A stretch of DNA of 12,406 bases from Sphingopyxis sp. (lineage in GTDB: Bacteria > Pseudomonadota > Alphaproteobacteria > Sphingomonadales > Sphingomonadaceae). Position 1 is the stretch's first letter, and each line of letters opens with the position of its first letter. Both the position numbers and the translations under genes were made by a program. The notes under the pieces are model-generated. The model had not been told where the DNA came from. It searched no databases and saw only the letters and a list, made by a program, of their open reading frames with translations. Location of the stretch: NCBI GenBank assembly GCA_012035435.1, contig JAAUPH010000041.1, positions 1-12,406 of the forward strand. Reading direction: 5' to 3'. Of the stretch, positions 6,172-12,283 are shown piece by piece.

Positions 6172-6248
6172 AGCGTCCACAAGAGCAGTGCGATGGTGAC
6201 AGCTTGCGCAATGCCCCTTGCCAGCGATGGACTGACGGGCAAAGACCG

Positions 6249-7076
6249 ATGCCCATGCGGCTTCACGTTCATCTCATCTCCGACTCCACGGGCGAAACGC
6301 TCGAAAATCTGGCCAAAGCCGCCATCGCCCAGTTCGATGATGTCGAAGTGGTGCGGCATTTCTGGCCCATGGTTCGCTCCGAAGCGCATCTCGACCGCAT
6401 CATGACCGAGGTCAAGGCAAGCCCGGGGTTGATCCTGTTCACACTGGTCAATGTGGATCTGCGTGCCAGCTTGGAACGGCGCACCGCAGCGGTCGATCTG
6501 CCTGCGGTCGCAGTTCTCGATACCGTCACCGACGCGCTGTCGCGGATGCTGGGGCAAAAGGCCAAGGCACGGCCGGGGCGTCAGCATCAGCTTGACGCCG
6601 CCTATTTCGCGCGCGTCGATGCGATCCAGTTCACCGTCGCGCATGATGACGGTATTGCGTGGGAAGATTGGGAAGAAGCCGACATCATATTGGCCGGCGT
6701 ATCGCGCACGTCAAAAACCCCCACGAGCATCTATCTCGCCAATCGCGGATTCAAAACCGCCAATATCCCTATCGTCCCCGAATCGCCCCCGCCTGCCGCC
6801 CTGTTCCGGCTCGACAGGCCGCTGGTCGTGGGATTGACGACCGGGCTCGATCGGTTGGTACAGGTGCGGCGCAACCGGCTCTTGTCGCTCAATCAGGCGC
6901 CCGAAACCGCTTATGTCGAGGAGGCGGCGGTGAAGGCCGAACTGGCGTTTGCCCGCCGCATGTTTGCTGACAATGGCTGGCCGGTGATCGATGTTACGCG
7001 GCGTTCGATCGAGGAAACCGCCGCCGCGATTATCAAGCTGGCCGAAGACCGCAAGGCGGGCGCTACACCTTCATGA
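6249..7076 (+). CDS. Pyruvate, phosphate dikinase regulatory protein-type kinase/pyrophosphorylase (PPSR, DUF299)
   Basis: This family (PF03618) holds bifunctional Ser/Thr kinase/Pi-dependent pyrophosphorylases that switch pyruvate phosphate dikinase or PEP synthase off and on. The 275-residue protein starts MPMRLHVHLISDSTGETLEN, the family N-terminus. It has FFxP-type HFWPMVRSE (38-46), LFTLVNVDLR (63-72) and the P-loop-like GVSRTSKTPTSIYLANRG (150-167). NIPIVPE and GLTTGLDRLVQVRRNRL follow. Start 6249 or 6255 cannot be separated; no strong ribosome site is visible. It is the homologue of the gene at the right side of the Caulobacter origin (RP001 type). Its stop overlaps the maf start (ATGA). 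The target enzyme is not encoded here, so PPDK versus PEP synthase is undecided. Confidence 0.88.
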   Translation: MPMRLHVHLISDSTGETLENLAKAAIAQFDDVEVVRHFWPMVRSEAHLDRIMTEVKASPGLILFTLVNVDLRASLERRTAAVDLPAVAVLDTVTDALSRMLGQKAKARPGRQHQLDAAYFARVDAIQFTVAHDDGIAWEDWEEADIILAGVSRTSKTPTSIYLANRGFKTANIPIVPESPPPAALFRLDRPLVVGLTTGLDRLVQVRRNRLLSLNQAPETAYVEEAAVKAELAFARRMFADNGWPVIDVTRRSIEETAAAIIKLAEDRKAGATPS

Positions 7077-7671
7077 ACCGTTTGCTACTGGCATCGCAGA
7101 GTGAAGGGCGTGCGCGGATGTTGCGCGATGCCGGGCTTGCCTTTGATGTTGAACCTGCAAATCTGGACGAAGCCGCGTTGCTGGTCGCCTGCAGGCCGAG
7201 GGGCAGACGCCTCGCAACATCGCCGATGCGCTGGCCGAGGCCAAGTCGGTAAAGCTGTCGGCGCGCCGGCCCGGCCAGTTGGTGATCGGCGCCGATCAGC
7301 TGCTGGCGCTCGACGATGGGACGATTCTCGCCAAGCCGGATAGTCCCGAGGAAGCAGAGGCGCAGCTGGCCATGCTATCGGGTCAGCGCCACCGACTGTA
7401 TAGTGCCGTCGTGGTGAGCGAAAATGGCGCGCCCCTGTGGCGATATATTGGTGAGGCCAAAATGTGGGTGCGCCCGCTCAGCTCTGCGTTCATCTCCGCC
7501 TATCTTGCCGCGCAGTGGGAGCGGATTCGCTGGACTGTCGGCTGCTATGAAGTTGAGGGCGCGGGGGTGCAGCTGTTTGCGCGGACCGAAGGCGACCGCT
7601 GGACAATCATTGGCATGCCCATGTTGGCACTGCTTGATTGGCTGCGCGAGCGGGGGGAGATTGGCCGATGA
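7073..7671 (+). CDS. Maf-family nucleoside triphosphate pyrophosphatase (one single-base deletion in this sequence)
   Basis: Maf proteins hydrolyse non-canonical or specific NTPs to the monophosphate (house-cleaning). The start at 7073 overlaps the PPSR stop (ATGA). The N-terminus reads MNRLLLASQSEGRARML, so the usual S-x-SPRR box is replaced by SQSEGR, as in Maf-like paralogues next to alphaproteobacterial origins. The frame breaks near 7188: GTCGCCTGCAG lacks one C. Restoring it gives LVALQAEGQTPRNIADALAEA and then VIGADQLLALDDG with the catalytic Asp, AKPDSPEEA, LSGQRHRLYSAVVV, CYEVEGAGVQLF and IIGMPMLALLDWL. The repaired protein is 199 residues, normal length. It is followed by aroE with another ATGA overlap. 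The deletion is in a short C run and looks like a sequence error. Confidence 0.88.
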
Positions 7672-8486
7672 CGGATATGCGCCCCTATGCCGAGGTCATC
7701 GGTGATCCGATTGCGCACAGCAAATCGCCGCTTATCCACACATATTGGCTGAGCGAACTGGGGATTGATGCCGATTACCGCGCCTGTCATGTGGTGCCGG
7801 AAACGCTGAAAGACTATGTCGCGTCGCGCCGCGGCGATCCGTTGTGGCGTGGGTGCAACGTCACGCTGCCGCACAAGCAGGCGGTGATTGCGCATGTCGC
7901 CGACCCGGGCGGGATCGAGCGGAGTATTGGGGCGGCTAACACCCTTTTTCACAGCGACGGGGCACTCATTTGTACCAACACTGACGCCGCCGGATTTTTC
8001 GCCCCGATTGCCGACGCAAATCTGGCCGGGGCACCGGTCGTTGTGGTCGGCGCGGGCGGTGCGGCGCGCGCGGTGCTGTTCGCGCTGGCGCAAGTCGGTG
8101 TCGGGCCGGTGACGCTGCTCAACCGCAATGTGCTGAAAGGCAGTGCGTTGCTTGCGCATTTCGGGCTTAAAGGCCGGGCGTTGCCGCTGGATGCTACGGT
8201 CCCGCCCGCAGCGCTGTTGGTCAATGCCAGCAGTCTGGGGATGAAGGGACAAGCGCCGCTGGAGATCGATATCTCCGCACTCCCCGCCGACGCCATTGTT
8301 TATGATCTGGTTTATGCGCCGCTTGAGACACGCTTGCTGGCAGAGGCTCGTGCGCGCGGGCTGGAAACGGTTGATGGGCTGGAGATGTTGATCGGCCAGG
8401 CGGCAGTGGCGTTTGAGCTGTTTTTTGGGGCGACTCCGCCTGACGATCCCGATGGGCGCCTGCGCGCGCTGCTGCTCGCGACATGA
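7668..8486 (+). CDS. aroE: Shikimate dehydrogenase
   Basis: AroE reduces 3-dehydroshikimate to shikimate with NADPH in the chorismate pathway (cytosol). The 272-residue protein has the substrate-binding IGDPIAHSKSPLIH (11-24) and catalytic Lys70 in NVTLPHK. Asn91 lies in GAANTL and Asp106 in NTDAAGF. The Rossmann glycine loop is VVVVGAGGAARAV (124-136), followed by NASSLGM, YDLVYAPLETRLL and GLEMLIGQAAVAFELFF. The ATG at 7668 overlaps the maf stop and fits the family N-terminus; upstream in-frame starts inside maf are not needed. It ends in an ATGA overlap with coaE. It looks intact. Confidence 0.96.
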   Translation: MTDMRPYAEVIGDPIAHSKSPLIHTYWLSELGIDADYRACHVVPETLKDYVASRRGDPLWRGCNVTLPHKQAVIAHVADPGGIERSIGAANTLFHSDGALICTNTDAAGFFAPIADANLAGAPVVVVGAGGAARAVLFALAQVGVGPVTLLNRNVLKGSALLAHFGLKGRALPLDATVPPAALLVNASSLGMKGQAPLEIDISALPADAIVYDLVYAPLETRLLAEARARGLETVDGLEMLIGQAAVAFELFFGATPPDDPDGRLRALLLAT

Positions 8487-9103
8487 CGCATTTTCCGCGT
8501 CCGGGCTCGCGGCTTGAACGACCTTTTATTCTGGGGCTAACGGGGTCGATTGGCATGGGCAAGTCGACCGCTGCGGCCATGTTCCGCGCGCAGGGCGTGC
8601 CGGTGTTCGATGCCGACGCCGAAGTGCACCGGTTGCAGGCGCGGGGCGGCGCATTGGTGGCGGTCATAGAAAAACGCTTCCCGGGCAGTACCGATGGCCA
8701 TGGCGTGAACCGCGCGGCGCTGGGTGCGATCGTGCTGGGCAATCGGGCCGAACTTGCCGCGCTTGAGGCCATTGTTCATCCGGCGGTTGCCCGCGCCCAA
8801 AGGCAGTTTTTGGCGCGGCACCGCGCTCGCCCACTGGTAGTGCTCGACATCCCGCTGTTGTTCGAAAAAGGGGGCTGGCGCCGTGTCGGGGCAATTGCTG
8901 TGGTTAGCGCGCCGCTGTGGGTTCAGCGCCGCCGCGTGCTGGCGCGGCCCGGAATGACGGCGGCGAAATTTCGCGCGATTCGCGCGTTGCAGACCGCCGA
9001 CCGGGTCAAACGCGCACGCGCCGACTTTTTGATCGACACCGGTCGTCCCAAAGCGGTGATGCGCGCACAAATAGCGTCCATCGTCTCTTGTTTCCGGCGA
9101 TAA
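8483..9103 (+). CDS. coaE: Dephospho-CoA kinase
   Basis: CoaE phosphorylates the 3'-hydroxyl of dephospho-CoA, the last step of CoA synthesis. The 206-residue product has the P-loop ILGLTGSIGMGKST (16-29) and VFDADAEVHRL (41-51), with the conserved DxD. The lid/CoA region follows as VHPAV, LDIPLLFEKGGWRRVG, then RPGMTAAKFRAIRALQ and KRARADFLIDTG. The first ~13 residues (MTHFPRPGSRLER) are an extra tail ahead of the usual start but fit the ATGA overlap with aroE. It is followed by dnaQ after 22 nt. Intact. Confidence 0.95.
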   Translation: MTHFPRPGSRLERPFILGLTGSIGMGKSTAAAMFRAQGVPVFDADAEVHRLQARGGALVAVIEKRFPGSTDGHGVNRAALGAIVLGNRAELAALEAIVHPAVARAQRQFLARHRARPLVVLDIPLLFEKGGWRRVGAIAVVSAPLWVQRRRVLARPGMTAAKFRAIRALQTADRVKRARADFLIDTGRPKAVMRAQIASIVSCFRR

Positions 9104-9125
9104 ACAGGACGATAGTAACCGTTCA

Positions 9126-9827
9126 ATGCGTGAGATTATTTTCGACACGGAAACCACAGGCCTCGATCCGCGCGACGGGCACCGGCTTGTCGAAATCGGC
9201 TGCATCGAGCTTGTCGATCGCCGGGAGACCGGGAACAGCTTTCACGCCTATTTTCATCCTGAGCGCGACATGCCGTTTGAAGCCGAGGCCGTGCACGGGT
9301 TATCGATCGGCTTTCTGTCGGATAAGCCCCGCTTTGCCGAGCGCGCGCGCGAGCTGATCGACTTTGTCGGCGATGCGCCGCTGGTCGCTCACAATGCCGC
9401 CTTCGATTTCGGTTTCGTCAACGCCGAACTGGCGCGCATTGGCATGGCAGCGCTCAGCCTCGACCGCATGATCTGCACCGTGCAAATGGCGCGCAAGCTG
9501 CACCCTGGGGGCAAGCACAGTCTGGACGCGATGTGCGTTCGCTATGGCATCGACCGGTCGCACCGGGTCAAGCACGGCGCCTTGCTTGACGCCGAATTGC
9601 TCGCGCATCTTTATATCGAAATGACCGGTGGGCGTCAGATTGGACTGGGCCTTGCTGCTTCTGCAAGTGCGCGTGGGTCGCAATCGGCGGCGCCTATGCA
9701 GGTCGTCGCAAAGGCGGAACGGCCTTTTCGTGAACCTCGCCCCCACGCACCGACGGCGGCGGAACAAGCAAGTCATGCGGAATTTATCGCAATGCTTAAG
9801 CAACCCTTATGGCTTGATCGCGCTTGA
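9126..9827 (+). CDS. dnaQ: DNA polymerase III epsilon subunit (3'-5' proofreading exonuclease)
   Basis: DnaQ is the proofreading exonuclease of the replicative polymerase. All DEDDh residues are visible in the 233-residue protein: Asp7 and Glu9 in FDTETTG, Asp94 in HNAAFDF, and His150 and Asp155 in HGALLDAELL. From about residue 170 a flexible tail begins (GLGLAASASARGSQ...). A final short helix, EFIAMLKQPLWLDRA, probably contacts the polymerase alpha subunit, as in the family. It closes the PPSR-maf-aroE-coaE-dnaQ cluster, the same order as beside the Caulobacter origin. The spacer holds AGGA about 15 nt from the ATG, a little far for a ribosome site. Confidence 0.95.
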   Translation: MREIIFDTETTGLDPRDGHRLVEIGCIELVDRRETGNSFHAYFHPERDMPFEAEAVHGLSIGFLSDKPRFAERARELIDFVGDAPLVAHNAAFDFGFVNAELARIGMAALSLDRMICTVQMARKLHPGGKHSLDAMCVRYGIDRSHRVKHGALLDAELLAHLYIEMTGGRQIGLGLAASASARGSQSAAPMQVVAKAERPFREPRPHAPTAAEQASHAEFIAMLKQPLWLDRA

Positions 9828-9855
9828 TAATGTGCCGGGTCGCACCGGCCTATGC

Positions 9856-9860
9856 AGGAG
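9856..9860 (+). promoter_or_regulatory. hpf: Ribosome binding site of hpf, decides the start
   Basis: AGGAG sits 7 nt before the ATG at 9868 but only 4 nt before the ATG at 9865, so the second ATG is preferred. It gives MEIRVSGHQ, the usual family N-terminus. Confidence 0.6.
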
Positions 9861-9867
9861 AAAGATG

Positions 9868-10431
9868 ATGGAAATTCGCGTTTCGGGCCACCAGATGGAT
9901 ACCGGTGAAGCGTTGCAAACCCATGTCGCCAACCGAATGAACGCGATTGCCGACAAATATTTCTCCCGCGCGATCAGTGCCCATGCGACCTTCGGTAGAG
10001 GACCGCACGACAGCCGCACATGCGATATCGTCTCGCATGTGATGCAGGGCGTCGTCCTAAAGGGCCATGGCGACGCTCAGGACGCCCATGTCGCCTTTGA
10101 AGCGGCTGCCGAACGGATTGAGAAACAGCTGCGCCGCTATATGCGCCGATTGAAAGACCGCAATGGCGCCAGCGATCCTGTCCCGCCGGCCGAGGACAAC
10201 GCCGGTTACGTCGTGTTTGAGGCCGGCAGCGATGAAGAAGACGTGGGTGATGCCCCCGCCATCATCGCCGAAACGCGCGTCGATGTTCCGACTGCCAGCG
10301 TATCCGATGCGGTGATGATGATGGATTTGCGGAATACCAACGCGCTACTATTCGTGAACAGCAAGTCGGGGTCACACAATATGGTGTATCGCCGCGGTGA
10401 CGGGACGATCGGCTGGGTCGAACCGCAATAA
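9868..10431 (+). CDS. hpf: Ribosome hibernation promoting factor, long form
   Basis: Long-form HPF/RaiA binds the 30S subunit and drives ribosome dimerisation in slow growth. The 187-residue protein has an N-terminal S30AE domain: MEIRVSGHQMDTGEALQTHV, then ISAHATFGRG, HGDAQDAHVAFEAAAERIEKQLRRY and RRLKD to about residue 97. An acidic linker (about 102-135) follows, then the C-terminal dimerisation domain with VSDAVMMMDLRNTNALLFVN and YRRGDGTIGWVEP. It follows dnaQ after 40 nt. It is next to ptsN but without the rpoN that precedes the pair in many proteobacteria. Intact. Confidence 0.92.
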   Translation: MEIRVSGHQMDTGEALQTHVANRMNAIADKYFSRAISAHATFGRGPHDSRTCDIVSHVMQGVVLKGHGDAQDAHVAFEAAAERIEKQLRRYMRRLKDRNGASDPVPPAEDNAGYVVFEAGSDEEDVGDAPAIIAETRVDVPTASVSDAVMMMDLRNTNALLFVNSKSGSHNMVYRRGDGTIGWVEPQ

Positions 10432-10532
10432 AGGGACTGGATTTTTAGGCTAAAGGCGATTATCCGCCCGCGGTTCCGGGACAGACGCGCGCGCGGGTTG
10501 TCCCACAGTGTCTTCCTCGCGCCGATAGTTTG

Positions 10533-10551
10533 CCGCCCTGTTTTCGGGCGG
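10533..10551 (+). terminator. GC hairpin in the hpf-ptsN spacer, possible terminator
   Basis: CCGCCC (10533-10538) pairs with GGGCGG (10546-10551) over a 7-nt loop, TGTTTTC. The following bases, TTAACTGTT, are only partly T-rich. The same 152-nt spacer also holds an inverted repeat GGGACA/TGTCCC (10478-10483, 10499-10504) around a (CG)5 run (10486-10495). It may end the hpf transcript or regulate ptsN. No clear ptsN promoter or ribosome site is visible. Confidence 0.4.
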
Positions 10552-10583
10552 TTAACTGTTCGCGCTGACTGATCTGAACTATC

Positions 10584-11048
10584 ATGACGCTTGATACGCT
10601 TGTTTACCCTGCTTCAGTTCGCGCCAAGGTCGTGATCGATACCAAAAAGGCCATTTTTGCCTATTTCGGCGATCTTGCTAGCCGGACGCTTGGTCTTGAT
10701 GGCGGACAGGTCGCTGAAGCGCTGCTCGAGCGTGAACGGCTGGGATCCACTGGCTTTGGGCGCGGCATTGCACTGCCGCACGCCAAGATTGAAGGATTGG
10801 GCGGCGTCCGCGGCCTGTTTATCCAGTTGCAGCGCCCAATTGATTTTAGTGCCGTTGACGGGCTTCCGGTCGATCTCTTCTTTGTCCTGCTGTCGCCCGT
10901 TGATGCTGGGGCCGATCATTTGAAGGCTCTGGCCAGCGCCTCACGCTTGCTCCGCAACGACCAGATGGCGGACCGGCTGCGCGGCGCGAAAAATGACGAG
11001 GCGCTTTATGCGCTGCTCGCCGACAGCGAGGCGCGCGACGCCGCGTGA
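10584..11048 (+). CDS. ptsN: Nitrogen PTS enzyme IIA (EIIA-Ntr)
   Basis: PtsN is the phosphoacceptor of the regulatory nitrogen PTS (PtsP-NPr-PtsN). It links carbon/nitrogen state to potassium transport, stress and other targets and acts in the cytosol. The 154-residue protein is one EIIA type-2 domain. The phosphorylated His66 lies in GRGIALPHAKIEG, with LLERERLGSTGF just before and VDGLPVDLFFVLLSPVDAGADHLKALA after. No NPr or PtsP gene is in the window. The stop overlaps the GTG start of the DUF1491 gene. Confidence 0.93.
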   Translation: MTLDTLVYPASVRAKVVIDTKKAIFAYFGDLASRTLGLDGGQVAEALLERERLGSTGFGRGIALPHAKIEGLGGVRGLFIQLQRPIDFSAVDGLPVDLFFVLLSPVDAGADHLKALASASRLLRNDQMADRLRGAKNDEALYALLADSEARDAA

Positions 11049-11380
11049 CGCGGCTTCCCTCTCGTCTGATTGTTGACTTGATGCTTCGCTCTGCCGTCGC
11101 GGCTGGTGGTTTTGCGTTGGTGCTGGCGCGCGGCGACGATCATGGCGGGGCGATCATCGTTCAGTGCCGTGACCGCGATCAATTGGGTCCGCTGCTCGAA
11201 CGGGATTTCAACGGTCGTTGGCAATCTGTGGGCCCTGATGGCCTAAATCGGGACGAATTGGCGTCGGACGTCGAAGACTATATTGCCCGCCGCCGCCGCG
11301 TGGACGCCGATTTATGGGTGGTTGAACTGGATATCCCGGAAGCACCACAGTTCGTCGCGGCGCTTACGAGCGGGGGTTGA
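11045..11380 (+). CDS. DUF1491 family protein
   Basis: The 111-residue product fits DUF1491 (PF07372), an uncharacterised alphaproteobacterial family. It begins MTRLPSRLIVDLMLRSAVAAGG, then has LVLARGDDHGGAIIVQCRD and, near the end, DVEDYIARRRRVDADLWVVELD with a final FVAALTSGG. The block YIARRRRVDADLWVVELD is the strongest family mark. It is small and soluble, with no catalytic motif visible. The GTG start overlaps the ptsN stop (GTGA), so it is translationally coupled to ptsN. Function unknown. Confidence 0.85.
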   Translation: MTRLPSRLIVDLMLRSAVAAGGFALVLARGDDHGGAIIVQCRDRDQLGPLLERDFNGRWQSVGPDGLNRDELASDVEDYIARRRRVDADLWVVELDIPEAPQFVAALTSGG

Positions 11381-11572
11381 CTCTTGTGCGCTGCACAAAG
11401 ATAGGGGCGGGCTTGTAATCGCGAAGGTCGACCGCGCGGTCCAATTCTGCTTGCAGGACGGATCGCAAATGGCGGGATGGACACGCAGACGGACGACTTC
11501 CGCCCTGACCGCTGCCGTCGCAGCCTCTCTTGTCATGGTCCCGGATCGTCGGCCGCATATTTGACGGACGCA
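11381..11572. other. 192-nt spacer with small inverted repeats
   Basis: TTGTGC-GCT-GCACAA (11384-11398) is a short hairpin 3 nt after the DUF1491 stop, without a T-tract. GACCGCGCGGTC (11430-11441) is a 12-bp palindrome. AGGACGGA lies before an ATG at 11469 that opens a hydrophobic frame ending at 11564; this may be the real N-terminus of the next gene if one base is missing. I see no convincing promoter. Confidence 0.4.
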
Positions 11573-12214
11573 ATGAGTCGCATTTTGAACGTTGCCAGCG
11601 TGGCAGCGGTTGCCATGACCGCCACCGCCATGTTGGCCCTGACCGAACCCGGCCAAGCCAGCGATCTGGCGGCTGCATCGGTCGCCCCTGTGGTCCTTCC
11701 CCAGGTTGCTCCCGTAATCGAGCCAAGCTTGCCCGCTCCTGCCCCGGTTGCTGAAATTCAGCCCGCGCCCGACCCTGCGGACCAAGCCGTGCCCCGCCGC
11801 GCGGCCTCGTTGCAAGCGCTTGTCGCCGCAACCCCGATGCCCGCGCAGATTGACGATGAACTCCATTGCCTCGCCGGTGCGGTCTATTTCGAATCGCGCA
11901 GCGAATCGCTGATCGGTCAGCTCGCGGTCGCCAACGTCGTCATCAACCGCGCCGAATCGGGGCGTTTCCCCACCACGCTGTGCGGCGTCGTCTATCAGCG
12001 CAGCCAGTTCAGCTTTGTGCGCGGCGGCCGCATGCCCGCGATCAACACCGGCGGCCAGCAATGGCGCAATGCCGTGGCCATCGCTCAGATCGCCCGTGAC
12101 CAAAGCTGGGATAACAAGGCACCCGGCGCGCTGTTCTTCCACGCAACCCATGTGTCGCCCGGCTGGAACAAGGCCCGCGTTGCGCGGATCGACAATCATA
12201 TCTTTTATCGTTGA
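11573..12214 (+). CDS. Exported cell wall hydrolase, SleB/CwlJ family
   Basis: The 213-residue protein has an N-terminal signal-like segment, MSRILNVASVAAVAMTATAML, and a likely cleavage after GQA. A Pro/Ala-rich linker (about 40-75) precedes a hydrolase_2 domain (PF07486). That domain has LHCLAGAVYFESRSES with the conserved Glu, then GQLAVANVVINRAESGRFPTTLCGVVYQ, QFSFVRGG, GALFFHATHVSPGW and a final IDNHIFYR. Family members act on peptidoglycan; in a non-sporulating alphaproteobacterium a role in wall remodelling is inferred. Start 11573 gives a complete signal peptide. The frame is also open from 11477, and an alternative start at 11469 in another frame is discussed as a finding. Confidence 0.85.
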   Translation: MSRILNVASVAAVAMTATAMLALTEPGQASDLAAASVAPVVLPQVAPVIEPSLPAPAPVAEIQPAPDPADQAVPRRAASLQALVAATPMPAQIDDELHCLAGAVYFESRSESLIGQLAVANVVINRAESGRFPTTLCGVVYQRSQFSFVRGGRMPAINTGGQQWRNAVAIAQIARDQSWDNKAPGALFFHATHVSPGWNKARVARIDNHIFYR

Positions 12215-12217
12215 GGC

Positions 12218-12235
12218 ATGCGGCAGAGGCCGCAT
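12218..12235 (+). terminator. Hairpin after the cell wall hydrolase gene
   Basis: ATGCGGC (12218-12224) pairs perfectly with GCCGCAT (12229-12235) over the loop AGAG, 3 nt after the stop. No T-tract follows, so it is a weak intrinsic terminator or a 3'-end stabiliser. Confidence 0.4.
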
Positions 12236-12283
12236 CTTCAGCAAAGATTGCCAAGGCGGCGGGCCTGGCGCATGATTGCGCGT

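Larger units (their letters stand above)
5899..6248. other. Putative chromosomal replication origin (oriC) between hemE and the PPSR gene
   Basis: This is a 350-nt non-coding gap flanked by hemE on the left and the RP001-type PPSR gene on the right. The hemE-RP001 junction is the replication origin in Caulobacter crescentus and Rickettsia. It contains a 22-nt tract at 5917-5938 with only two G/C bases, strikingly A/T-rich for this genome. It has DnaA-box-like 9-mers TTGTCCACA (6059-6067), TTTTCCACA (6149-6157) and, inverted, TGTTGATAA (6091-6099). It also has GANTC sites at 6009-6013, 6037-6041 and 6111-6115, a 12-bp palindrome and several short repeats. The left genes through TerC and the right genes all run away from it. 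A plus-strand frame is open from 6090 into PPSR but looks non-coding. The gap must also hold the divergent promoters; I cannot place them with confidence. Confidence 0.75.

Noticed and set aside
6090..6248. In-frame N-terminal extension of PPSR into the origin gap
   Set aside because: The encoded text is unlike the family, which begins at MRLHVHLISDSTGE; the DNA there is explained by origin elements.
7732..7740. Exact DnaA box TTATCCACA
   Set aside because: It lies inside aroE at the conserved SPLIHTYW codons, so the sequence is explained by coding; it is about 1.5 kb from the origin gap and stands alone.
11312..12244. 310-codon minus-strand open frame opposite the cell wall hydrolase
   Set aside because: It is a shadow of a gene with a signal peptide and clear hydrolase motifs; no family pattern of its own.
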